Origin: Variovorax paradoxus
GTDB taxonomy: Bacteria; Pseudomonadota; Gammaproteobacteria; Burkholderiales; Burkholderiaceae_C
Assembly (NCBI RefSeq): GCF_009755665.1
Contig: NZ_CP046622.1
Span: 3,472,001 to 3,536,000 of the forward strand
Direction of reading: 5' to 3'
Length of the DNA stretch: 64,000 nucleotides
Part shown: piece by piece, positions 54,908 through 63,900 of the stretch
How the letters are laid out: every line of letters begins with the position of its first letter
How positions within the stretch are numbered: position 1 is the first letter of the stretch
Translations under genes and position numbers: made by a program
Notes under the pieces: generated by a model
Told to the model about the DNA's origin: nothing
Seen by the model: the letters and a program-made list of their open reading frames with translations, nothing else
The model's database searches: none

Positions 54908-56184
54908 AAATTCTGCTTTACTCGATGAACTTCACGCCCGAGCTGGTCGGCATCGGCAAGTACTCGGGCGAGATGGCGCAGTGGCTGCATGCAAAGGGCC
55001 ATGACGTGCGCGTAATCGCATCGCCGCCCTTCTTTCCGAACTGGGCAGTGTCCGAAGGGCATTCGGCCTGGGCCTACCGCAAGACGGACTGGAACGGCAT
55101 CACCGTCTGGCGCGCCCCGACCTGGGTGCCCGCGCGGCCCCGGGCGCTGGCGCGCCTGGCGCACCTCTTCTCTTTCATGGTGTCGAGCATGCCTTTGCTC
55201 TTCGCGCAGATCCGCTGGAAGCCGGACCTGGTCTTCGTGGTCGAGCCGCCCCTTTTCTGCGCGCCGTCCGTGCTCTTCTTCTCGCGGATGCTGGGCATCA
55301 AGTCGTGGCTGCACATCCAGGACTACGAGGTGGACGCCGCCTTTGGCATGGGCCTGGTGCGCGGCGCGCGGGTGCGGCGCTTCGCGCTCTCGGTGGAGCG
55401 CTGGCTGCTGGGTCGGTTCAACCGCGTATCGACCATCTCGGCCGCCATGCTCGACAAGGCAAGGGACAAGGGCATCGACGAAACCCGGCTGGTGCTGCTG
55501 CCCAACTGGGTGGATGTGCGTTCGATCTTTCCGCAACCCGCCGGTGCATCGGATGCAGACGGCACCACCGGCTACCGGAACATGCTCGGCATTCCGGCGG
55601 ACGAGGTGGTGGTGCTCTACGCGGGAAGCCTGGGGGCCAAGCAGGGCATCGAGCTGCTGGCCGATGCGGCGCACCGCCTGGTCGCGGCGGCGCATATCCA
55701 CTTTGTCTTCTGCGGCAACGGCCCGAGCCGCGAGCCGCTGAAGGCCGCCTGCGCGAACCTGCCGCGCGTCCACTTCATCGACTTGCAGCCTGCCGAGCGG
55801 CTCAACGAACTGCTGGGCATGGCGGACATCCACGTGCTGCCGCAGCGCGCCGACGCCGCGGACCTGGTCATGCCTTCGAAGCTGGCCGGCATGCTCGCGA
55901 GCGGCAAGGCCGTGATCGTGACGGCCCATGAGGGCACCGAACTGAGCAACGTGGTGTCCGGCCGCGGCATGGTGGTTGCCCCCGGCGACGCGGACGCATT
56001 GGCCGACGCCATCGCGCAGCTCGCGATGTCTCGCCCGCAACGCGAAGCCATGGGTGCGGCCGCCCGTTCCTTCGCGGAAACAGAGCTGGACCGCAACGCC
56101 ATTCTTCAGCGCCTGGAGCGCGAGCTGATGCGTTGCGTGGCCGAGCCGCTCGCGGTTCCCGCTCCCACCGGATCCAGGCCATGA
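54904..56184 (+). CDS. WcaI-like glycosyltransferase
   Basis: A 426-residue GT4-family enzyme starting at GTG 54904. It has the WcaI-style N-terminus KILLYSMNFTPELVGIGKYSGEMAQWLHAKGHDVRVIASPPFFPNW and the RKTDWNGITVWRAPTWVP segment, then the nucleotide-sugar half VVVLYAGSLGAKQGIELLADAAHRL and VMPSKLAGMLASGKAVIVTAHEG. WcaI in colanic acid synthesis transfers fucose, so this could be the fucosyltransferase of the locus, which is inference by similarity. It is the last of the overlapping gene run. Confidence 0.88.
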   Translation: MKILLYSMNFTPELVGIGKYSGEMAQWLHAKGHDVRVIASPPFFPNWAVSEGHSAWAYRKTDWNGITVWRAPTWVPARPRALARLAHLFSFMVSSMPLLFAQIRWKPDLVFVVEPPLFCAPSVLFFSRMLGIKSWLHIQDYEVDAAFGMGLVRGARVRRFALSVERWLLGRFNRVSTISAAMLDKARDKGIDETRLVLLPNWVDVRSIFPQPAGASDADGTTGYRNMLGIPADEVVVLYAGSLGAKQGIELLADAAHRLVAAAHIHFVFCGNGPSREPLKAACANLPRVHFIDLQPAERLNELLGMADIHVLPQRADAADLVMPSKLAGMLASGKAVIVTAHEGTELSNVVSGRGMVVAPGDADALADAIAQLAMSRPQREAMGAAARSFAETELDRNAILQRLERELMRCVAEPLAVPAPTGSRP

Positions 56185-56295
56185 CTTCTTCAAAGCTGCC
56201 TGCAGAGGCTCCCAAATTGCCAGCCCCGTAGGGCCGGCGTATCTCGATGCAAACGTGAAACCTCCTCCAACCCTAACAACTCTCTAGGAACCTTC

Positions 56296-57084
56296 ATGTC
56301 CGACACCGCGCCTCACTCTTCCGACTCCCCTGACTCCGCTCGGGCGTCCGAGCGCCGCACGGTTTATCCGTCCGGCGTCTGTCCTCCGGCCGAACCGCTG
56401 TGGCCGCATTTCCTGACGGGGCAGGAAGATGCTCCGGTCCGCGTGCTGCTCGTCGACGACGACGAGTTCATGCGCCGCGTGATTGCCCAGGAGCTGCTGT
56501 CGGACATGCGCATCCAGCTGGAGGCGCAGGCCGGCAGCGTGCGCGACGGCCGCCGCCTGCTGACGACCCACGAGTTCGACGTGCTGATGGTCGACCTGCG
56601 GCTCGGCGACGGATCGGGGTTCGAGCTCATCCGCGAGGCACGCAAGCTGCACCGCTACTGCGAAATCATCGTGATCTCGGCCATGGAAGACGACGCTCAT
56701 GTGATGCATGCCTTCGAGCTCGGCGCCACGGGCTACCTGCTCAAGCATGCATGGCTGCAGAGCTTTGCGCAGGCGGTGCTGCAGGTGGTGAACGGCGGCG
56801 CGGCGATCACGCCCAAGCTGGCGCGGCGCCTGCTCACGCGCATGAACCAGCAGACCAGCGAACCGCCTCCGGTCGAAACACCGCAGCGCGAGGTAACGCT
56901 GACGACTCGCGAGCGCGAAGTGCTTCGCTGCGTGGCGCGCGGCTGCGTGTCGAAGGAGATCAGCATGAGGCTCGGAATCTCGGGGCAGACGGTCAACGCC
57001 CACATCAAGAACATCTACAAGAAGCTGCAAGTGCATTCGCGCGCACAGGCCGTGAGCTTCGCCACCAACACCGGGCAGCTCTGA
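56296..57084 (+). CDS. LuxR-type response regulator in the EPS locus
   Basis: A 262-residue regulator with a 45-residue polar N-terminal extension (SDSPDSARASERRTVYPSG). The receiver has VLLVDDDEFMRRV, phosphoacceptor in MVDLRLGDG and lysine in YLLKHAW. The DNA-binding part is LTTREREVLRCVARGCVSKEISMRLGISGQTVNAHIKNIYKKLQVHSR, a LuxR helix-turn-helix. No histidine kinase lies beside it, so it is an orphan by position. TAGGAA precedes the ATG. It is the obvious local candidate to regulate the EPS and synthase genes. Confidence 0.92.
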   Translation: MSDTAPHSSDSPDSARASERRTVYPSGVCPPAEPLWPHFLTGQEDAPVRVLLVDDDEFMRRVIAQELLSDMRIQLEAQAGSVRDGRRLLTTHEFDVLMVDLRLGDGSGFELIREARKLHRYCEIIVISAMEDDAHVMHAFELGATGYLLKHAWLQSFAQAVLQVVNGGAAITPKLARRLLTRMNQQTSEPPPVETPQREVTLTTREREVLRCVARGCVSKEISMRLGISGQTVNAHIKNIYKKLQVHSRAQAVSFATNTGQL

Positions 57085-57119
57085 GCGCGCCGGCCTCCAC
57101 CTTCATCAAGGACGTTGCA

Positions 57120-58628
57120 ATGAACACCCCCATCATCCATCCCGTCGTGCTCTGCGGAGGCAGCGGCACGCGCCTGTGGCCGCTCTCGCGCAAGACGCTT
57201 CCCAAGCAGTTCGCACCGCTGATCGGCGACAAGAGCCTGCTGCAGATGACCCTGGAGCGCCTGTGCAGCCTGAACCGCAACATTACCTGCATCGCATCCG
57301 AAGACCACCGCTTCCTGGTGCGCGAGGCGGTTGAGAAGGCCGGCGCGACGGGACGCCAGATCCTGGAGCCGATGGCGCGCAACACCGCAGCGGCCATGGC
57401 GGCGGCGGCACTGCTCGCCGGCAAGGACGACCTGCTGCTGTTCGCCCCCTCCGACCACCATATTCCCGACACACCGCTGTTCGCCGAAACGATACGGCGC
57501 GGCGTGGACGCGGCGTTGGCGGGGCACATCGTGACCTTCGGTGTGATGCCCTCTTTCGCAAGCACCGCCTATGGCTACATCGAAGCCGGCGCGGTGTCGG
57601 CCGACGGCTGCAGCCGAGCCGTGGTGCGATTCGTCGAAAAGCCCACGGCGGCGGTGGCCGAATCGCTGATCCTGCACGGTGGCTACAGCTGGAACGCGGG
57701 CATCTTCCTGGTGCGGGCAAGCACGCTGATTGCGGCGTTGAACGCCCACGCGCCCGACATCCTGCTGGCCTGCGAGCGCGCGACTGCCGGCGTTTCGAGC
57801 GAAGGCAGTTTCGACCGCCTCGATCCCGAGGCCTTCCAGTCCTGCCGCAGCGACAGCATCGACTACGCGGTGCTCGAAAAGCAGCAGAACATTGCCGTGG
57901 TGAAGTTCGAAGGCGCCTGGAGCGATGTGGGAAGCTGGAACGCGGTGGCCACGCTGCACCCGGACGACGGAACCGGCAACCGGCTGAGCGGCCAGGCCAG
58001 AACGCTGCGTTCGCGCAATACCTTCATTCATGCGCCGCACCGGCCGGTGGTTGCCCTGGGCACCGAAGACCTGATCATCGTGGACACGCCCGACGCCGTG
58101 CTGGTGGCAAAGTCGGATTGCGCCGAGCAGGTGGGCGAGGTGGTGCGCATGCTCGCACAGCAAGGCCAGGCCGAAGCGACCGAACACCGGCGCGTGGTGC
58201 GGCCCTGGGGCGCCTACGACAGGCTCGACTTCGGCGACCGCTTCCAGGTGAAGCGCCTCACGGTGAACCCGGGCGCCAAGCTGTCGCTGCAAATGCACCA
58301 CCACCGCGCCGAGCATTGGATCGTGGTGCGCGGCACGGCCAGGGCCACGTGCGACGGCCAGGTCAGCCTGGTGCGGGAGAACGAATCCATCTACCTGCCT
58401 TCGGGCGCGATCCACCGGCTCGAGAACCCGGGCAAGACCATGCTCGAAGTGATCGAGGTGCAGACCGGCAGCTACCTGGGCGAGGACGACATCGTCCGCT
58501 TCGACGACACCTACGGCCGTTGCGCCTCGATCAAAACGCAGCCCGAGACGGTGGCTGCGATGCCGCCCGAGGCGTTGGCTGCAAGCGGCGGCGTGAGCGC
58601 GGGCACACAGCTGGCGGCACATCCCTGA
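57120..58628 (+). CDS. manC: Mannose-1-phosphate guanylyltransferase / mannose-6-phosphate isomerase (ManC type)
   Basis: A 502-residue bifunctional enzyme. The N-terminal half has the nucleotidyltransferase signature VVLCGGSGTRLWPLSRKTLPKQF and FVEKPTAAVAESLILHGGYSWNAGIFLVRA. The C-terminal part is a cupin isomerase: RPWGAYDRLDFGDRFQVKRLTVNPGAKLSLQMHHHRAEHWIVVRGTA. It makes GDP-mannose, the precursor of GDP-fucose. I choose ATG 57120 behind AAGGACG; a longer in-frame extension covers the LuxR gene and is not real. It follows luxR by 35 bases. Confidence 0.95.
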   Translation: MNTPIIHPVVLCGGSGTRLWPLSRKTLPKQFAPLIGDKSLLQMTLERLCSLNRNITCIASEDHRFLVREAVEKAGATGRQILEPMARNTAAAMAAAALLAGKDDLLLFAPSDHHIPDTPLFAETIRRGVDAALAGHIVTFGVMPSFASTAYGYIEAGAVSADGCSRAVVRFVEKPTAAVAESLILHGGYSWNAGIFLVRASTLIAALNAHAPDILLACERATAGVSSEGSFDRLDPEAFQSCRSDSIDYAVLEKQQNIAVVKFEGAWSDVGSWNAVATLHPDDGTGNRLSGQARTLRSRNTFIHAPHRPVVALGTEDLIIVDTPDAVLVAKSDCAEQVGEVVRMLAQQGQAEATEHRRVVRPWGAYDRLDFGDRFQVKRLTVNPGAKLSLQMHHHRAEHWIVVRGTARATCDGQVSLVRENESIYLPSGAIHRLENPGKTMLEVIEVQTGSYLGEDDIVRFDDTYGRCASIKTQPETVAAMPPEALAASGGVSAGTQLAAHP

Positions 58629-58688
58629 CATGCGCGGCAACAACGTCACCGGAGGGCGGGGCTGTTGCCATCACGTAGCATCCCACCC

Positions 58689-58973
58689 ATGAGCTACACA
58701 GTGAACCTGATCGACTTCCCCGGCGCACCGGCCGAAGTCATTTCCGCGGCGGAGTCGCGCTTCCGGCGCGAACTCGACAAACTGCTGGGCGACGGCGTGA
58801 CGCAGGCGCTGAAGGCCTTCGAAAACGCCAGCGAGTCGAGTGCCGACGAACTCACGAGAGACGACATTGCGCTGGCCGCAAGCTGGGCCAAGGCCTACGA
58901 ATCGGCCAAGACCGCGGGCTTTCGGGCACTGGGCGAAGCCGACGAAGCGTATTTCGAAGTCCGGCCGGACTGA
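58689..58973 (+). CDS. Hypothetical protein, 94 aa
   Basis: A small acidic soluble protein, MSYTVNLIDFPGAPAEVISAAESRFRRELDKLLG..., mostly helical. No signal peptide or cysteines. Family not recognised. It has no strong ribosome-binding site; the region 58629-58688 between it and manC contains nothing else visible. High third-position GC supports coding. Confidence 0.6.
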   Translation: MSYTVNLIDFPGAPAEVISAAESRFRRELDKLLGDGVTQALKAFENASESSADELTRDDIALAASWAKAYESAKTAGFRALGEADEAYFEVRPD

Positions 58974-59010
58974 CGGCCGAGGCGCACCACCCGTTTCAGG
59001 CAGGCCCCAG

Positions 59011-59607
59011 ATGACGAAGCGCTGGCCTGCCTTGATCTTGACGGCTGCAGCCCTGCTCGCGGGCTGCACCACGCCGCCCGCGAGACCTCCCGTCGCCTCG
59101 GCTCCGGCTGCCGGCACGGTGCAGTGGCAGTATGTGCGCTCGACTTCGTACGAGGCCGGGCAGCCCGGGCTGGGCATGAGCCACCGGTACCAAAGCAAGG
59201 TGGGGTGGGTCGATGTGTACGTGTACGGCATGAAGCGCAGCGACTGGGCAGCCGGCATCGCCGACCCGGAGTTCGACGAGCACTTCAAGGCCGCCGTGGA
59301 AGAGGTCCGGCTTGCGGGCGCGAGAGGTGTCTATGCCAAGGTGGAAGTCGGCCCGGTGCGCGATGAGCTGATCGACGGGCAGGCCTTCCGGCGCGTGAGC
59401 TTTCGCGTGGTTCACGCCCAGAGCAAGAAGACCTACGAGTCGTTCACCTTTCTCACGGGGCGCAACGGCCGGCTGCTGAAATACCGCATGTCCTTCGTCG
59501 CGCCGGCGCCGGCCAACCTGGATGCCATTGCCCGCGAGTTCATCGAACGCAACCTGCGCAGCGGGCCGGACGTGCCGAAGGCCGCGCATCCGCTTCTCAG
59601 CATTTGA
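59011..59607 (+). CDS. Small lipoprotein, 198 aa
   Basis: Starts MTKRWPALILTAAALLAGCTTPPARPPV, a lipoprotein signal with lipobox Cys. The mature part (TVQWQYVRSTSYEAGQPGLGMSHRYQSKVGWVDVYVYGMKRSDWAAG...) looks like a small globular beta-rich domain with a possible role at the outer membrane, but no family is recognised. It follows the 94-aa gene by 37 bases. It ends just before the LexA box region. Confidence 0.68.
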   Translation: MTKRWPALILTAAALLAGCTTPPARPPVASAPAAGTVQWQYVRSTSYEAGQPGLGMSHRYQSKVGWVDVYVYGMKRSDWAAGIADPEFDEHFKAAVEEVRLAGARGVYAKVEVGPVRDELIDGQAFRRVSFRVVHAQSKKTYESFTFLTGRNGRLLKYRMSFVAPAPANLDAIAREFIERNLRSGPDVPKAAHPLLSI

Positions 59608-59622
59608 GACAGCGCAAATATA

Positions 59623-59638
59623 CTGTACGTTCATACAG
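59623..59638. promoter_or_regulatory. LexA (SOS) box
   Basis: CTGT-ACGTTCAT-ACAG at 59623-59638 has the CTGT-N8-ACAG spacing of the gamma/betaproteobacterial LexA operator. The extended sequence TACTGTACGTTCATACAG with G next is close to the Escherichia coli consensus TACTGTATATATATACAGTA. It lies 50 bases before the ATG at 59689, so LexA binding would block that promoter until DNA damage. Confidence 0.85.
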
Positions 59639-59688
59639 TGTTTCCTCTAGAATTACTCGTCTCCCAGAGCAACATTCGAGGCGACACC

Positions 59689-59904
59689 ATGACCACCGCC
59701 AGCCCGCCAGCGCCTTCTGCGCGGATCCTGTTTTTTTCGCCGCTGAGGCGCTCGCAGCCGCGCCCGCATGCGGGCCGCATTTCAACTTGGCCTTTTCGCG
59801 TGGTCTCAGACAAGGAGCGCGAGGACGACGGCAAGAACATCCGCCTGCAGGCGGCGCGCATCATTCGCACGACGGCCGAGCAGTGGTGGCCCGAGGCCCG
59901 ATAA
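59689..59904 (+). CDS. LexA-controlled small protein, 71 aa
   Basis: A short ORF from ATG 59689 (MTTASPPAPSARILFFSPLRRSQPRPHAG...), preceded by GAGGCGAC. It is basic at the start and ends TIRTTAEQWWPEAR, a helix-like tail. I do not recognise a family; a 7-base T-run lies near its start. The strong LexA box 50 bases upstream makes it an SOS gene candidate. It converges with the nuclease-like gene at 59933. Confidence 0.6.
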   Translation: MTTASPPAPSARILFFSPLRRSQPRPHAGRISTWPFRVVSDKEREDDGKNIRLQAARIIRTTAEQWWPEAR

Positions 59905-59932
59905 GGGGCGGTGCGGCCGTGCAGGCCGTCAC

Positions 59933-60859
59933 TCAATGCGCATCGTCGCCCAGCATGTCCTGCGCATCGTCATCGAAGCCCGCAATGGGTTGCGCCTTTG
60001 CAAGCGCCAGCCACACGCCGAACGGAATACGGTCGAACGCGCGATGCACTGCGGCGCGCGCCACCACCAGCCGTTCGCCTTCGAGCACCAGCACGCCGCA
60101 CTCCTGCGGAATTTCGTCGGGCGACGCGATGCAGCGGCCACGCGCGTCGTTGCCCAGCACGTACCAGCACTCGCCGCCCAAGTCGAGGTAGGCGGCGCGC
60201 TTGTCGGGCTTGCGCAGGTCGCCCAGCAAGTCGGCGCGGCTCACCTTTACTTCATGCACGATGGGGTGCGCATAAGCCTCGACGCTGGTATTGCGAATCG
60301 AAAACACATCGGGCTTTGCAATGCACCAGCGCGGCTTGCCGCCCTCTTCGAGCGGCGGCAGGCGCGCCCGCAGGCCCAGGCCACGCCAGGCGATACGGCC
60401 GCCGCGTGTCATTTCGCGTGCCACGCGTTCGACCAATGCCTCGTGCGGCGAGAGTGCCGCGCGGTTGATGGTGAGCGTGGTGGCAATGCGGGCAATACCG
60501 GCGTCGGTGACGCGCAAGGTCTCGTGGCCGTGCGGCGTGCGCACGCGCTCGAGAAACCCGCCCGCCAGCAGCTCGACCTCGATGGCGTCGCAGCAGGGCC
60601 AGCCGGCCGAGCGATAGATTTCGCGCAGCCGCCGCGCGTGCGGCTTTCCGAAAGGCACCGCGCTTGCGGTCTGCATGGGCGGCGGGTCCACCACCGGCGG
60701 CGGAAAGCCGGGGTCGGTAAATGGCGGCTCGGCAGGCGGTGGATCGCCTTCCGGCGGCGGGCCGGGCGGCGGTGGCGGCATGGGGTTGGGCACATCGGGC
60801 GCAGGCGGCGGCGGACCGATCGGCAAGGCCACGACGGGATCAAGTGCAAGTGTGGACAT
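59933..60859 (-). CDS. Putative MmcB-like DNA-repair nuclease
   Basis: A 308-residue protein. Residues ~8-62 are a proline-rich linker. The C-terminal half holds a PD-(D/E)XK-type active site: D184 in AKPDVFSI, then E203 and K205 in HEVKVSRADLLGD, followed by RKPDKRAAYLDLGGECWYVLG. The string EVKVSRADLLGD is the core of MmcB proteins (DNA-damage-inducible nuclease family). In the middle, RSAGWPCCDAIEVELL and VTDAGIARIATTL look like a winged-helix. It follows dnaE2 by 68 bases on the same strand, so it may act in the same mutagenic repair pathway. No strong ribosome-binding site. Confidence 0.72.
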   Translation of the reverse strand: MSTLALDPVVALPIGPPPPAPDVPNPMPPPPPGPPPEGDPPPAEPPFTDPGFPPPVVDPPPMQTASAVPFGKPHARRLREIYRSAGWPCCDAIEVELLAGGFLERVRTPHGHETLRVTDAGIARIATTLTINRAALSPHEALVERVAREMTRGGRIAWRGLGLRARLPPLEEGGKPRWCIAKPDVFSIRNTSVEAYAHPIVHEVKVSRADLLGDLRKPDKRAAYLDLGGECWYVLGNDARGRCIASPDEIPQECGVLVLEGERLVVARAAVHRAFDRIPFGVWLALAKAQPIAGFDDDAQDMLGDDAH

Positions 60860-60927
60860 GGAAGAAGCAGGTTAGCGAAAAGTGGCCGGCTGCGCGAGAC
60901 ATGGAACGATCGGTTGCATCCGCGCCG

Positions 60928-63900
60928 TCAATGAAAATCGCGGCTGGTGTTGCTCTGCGCCAGCCGGCCCATGAGCGGCGTCAGGTCCTTGAAGCCGGTC
61001 GCGATCAGGTGCTGCACCTTGCCGCCGGTCTCGTCGTCGCGCTGCCAGGTGCCCTGCACCGCGAGCAGGTGCGACTTGAGCAGCGGCTCGCGCCAGGCTT
61101 CGATGACATGGCTCCAGACGATGACGTTGACATTGCCGGTCTCGTCCTCGAGCGTGACGAAGATGGTGCCGTTGGCGGTGCCCGGGCGCTGCCGCCCCTT
61201 CACGATGCCGCAGGCGCGCGCGGTCTGGCCGCTGGGCAGGCTGCGCAGTTCTTCGGCGCTCATGAGCTTCATGCGTGCAAGGCGCGGGCGCAGCAGCGCG
61301 AGCGGATGGCGCCGCAGCGTGAGGCCGAGCGCCGCGTAGTCGCCCACGATCTCCTCGCCCTCGGGTGCGGCAGGCAATTGCAGAACCTGCTCGTTGATCG
61401 GCACGCCCTTGAGCAAGGCCGGCGAACGGCGCTGGGCGGTGGCGTCCCACACCTGCTGGCGCCGATGGCCCGAAAGCGACATCAGCGCATCGGCGGCGGC
61501 CAGTGCGGCCATGTCCTTGCCGTCGAGTTCGGCGCGCAGGGCGAGGTCTTCGGTGCTGGTGAATGGCGCTTGCGCACGCGCTGCAAGCAGGCGCTCGGCG
61601 CCCTCCTTGCTGAGGCTCGAAACCCGGTTCAACCCGAGCCGCACCGCGGGCTGGTTCTCGTTGCCGAGGCGATCGGCATATCGCGCATCGGTGCCAGGCG
61701 GCATGCGCGGCGCGTCGGGGGCGCGGGCTTCGAGCGTGGTGTCGATGTCGCTGCACGTGACATCGACCGGCCGCACCTCCACGCCATGCCGCCGCGCGTC
61801 TTGCACGAGCTGCGAGGGGCTGTAGAAGCCCATGGGTTGCGAATCGAGCAAGGCCGCCAGAAAGCAGGCAGGCTCGTAGTTCTTGAGCCAGCTGCTCACG
61901 GTGACCAGCAGCGCAAAGCTCGCGGCATGGCTTTCGGGAAAGCCGTAGTCGCCAAAACCGAGGATCTGCTTGAAGATGGCCTCGGCGAAGGACGCCTTGT
62001 AGCCGTTGTCGACCATCCCTTGCACGAGCTTCTCGTGGAATTTCTCGAGGCCGCCCTTGCGCTTCCAGGCGGCCATGGCGCGCCTCAATTGATCGGCCTC
62101 GTCGGCGGTGAACTTGGCCGCGATCATGGCGATCTGCATCACCTGCTCCTGGAAGATCGGCACGCCCAGCGTGCGCCCGAGTGCTTCTTTCAGCTCTTCC
62201 TTCTCGTAATGGATCGGCAAGTGCTTGGCCACTCGCTCGCGCTGCTTGAGATACGGATGCACCATGCCGCCCTGGATGGGCCCGGGCCGCACGATGGCAA
62301 CCTCGATCACCAGGTCTTCATAGCAGCGTGGCTTCAGGCGCGGCAGCATCGACATCTGCGCGCGGCTTTCAATCTGGAACACGCCAATGGTGTCGGCATC
62401 GCAGATCATGTCGAACACCTTCTGGTCGTCGTTGGGAATGTGGTGCATCTCCATCATCGAGCCGCGCCAGCGGTTCATGTGATCGAGCCCGCGGCGTATG
62501 GCGCTGAGCATGCCGAGCGCGAGCACGTCGACCTTGAGCATGCCCATGGCTTCGAGGTCGTCCTTCTCCCACTGGATGACCGAGCGATCCACCATGGATG
62601 CCTTCTCGACCGGCACCAGCCGCGTGAGCTTGGTGTGCGTGAGCACGAAGCCGCCCACGTGCTGGCTCAGGTGGCGCGGAAAGCCCTTGAGGCGCTGCGT
62701 CATCTCGATCCATTGCACCAGCTTGAGCTCATCTTCTTCCACACCCACGCGCGCGGCCGCCTTGAACAATTGCTCGCCCAGCACGGTGTCGTCGAACCAG
62801 TAGTGGTCTTTTGCGAACTCGTCGATCAGGCGTTCGTCGATGCCAATGGCCTTGCCTACGTCGCGCAAGGCGCTGCGCGCGCGGTAGCAGATGACGACGG
62901 CCGCAATGGCTGCGCGCTCGCGGCCGTACTTCTTGTAGATGTATTGGATGACCTCTTCACGCCGCTGGTGCTCGAAGTCGACGTCGATGTCGGGCGGCTC
63001 GTTGCGGTGCCGGCTCAGGAAGCGCTCGAACAGCAGATGGCCTTTTTCAGGGCTGACCGCGGTAATGCCCAGGCAGTAGCAGACGACCGAGTTGGCCGAA
63101 GAACCGCGCCCCTGGCAAAGGATGTGCTGCGAGCGCGCAAAGCGCACGATGTCTTCGACCGTGAGAAAGAACATCTCGTACTTCAGCTCGACGATCAGCG
63201 CGAGTTCTTTCTCGACCTGCTCGCGCACCTTGTTCGGAATGCCCCCGGGAAAGCGCACTGCCGCACCCTCCCAGGTCTTGCGAACCAGCGTCTGCACGGG
63301 CGTCTCGTGGTTGCCCACGGTTTCGAGCGGGTACTTGTAGGTCTCGCGGATCACATTGGGATCGAACCGGCATCGCTCGGCCACCACCAGCGTGTTCGAC
63401 AGCATTTCGGGCAGATACAGCTCGGCCAGCCGCACCCGCTGCCGCAGATGCCGCTCGGCATTCGACTGCAGTGCAAAACCGCACTCGGCCACGGTCTTGC
63501 CTTCGCGCACGGCCGTGAGCACGTCGTGCAGCGGCTTGGCAGAGCGCGCATGCATGTGCACGTCGCCGGCCGCCACGAGCGGCACGCCCGTGTGCTCGCC
63601 CGCCTGCATCAGCGTGACAAACCACAGGTCGTCGTCGAGCTCGTTGAGCATTTCCACCGCCAGCCACAGGTTCTCTCCATAGAGCGCCTTGGCGGCCAGC
63701 AGGTCTTCATGCAGCGAGGCGACGTCCATGGCACCGCCCGGCGCCCTGTGCGGCACGAAGAGAACCTGGCAGTGCTGCAGCGAAGCCACGTCGCTCTCGT
63801 CCCAGCTCACGCGGTACTCGCCCTTGGGCAGCTCGGTGTTGCGCGCGGCGGTGATGAACTCGCACAGGTTGCCCCAGCCCTCGGTGTCATTCGCGATCAC

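Noticed and set aside
56400..57119. N-terminal extension of manC
   Set aside because: The extra 240 codons overlap the LuxR gene in another frame and match nothing; ATG 57120 follows AAGGACG and starts the ManC signature.
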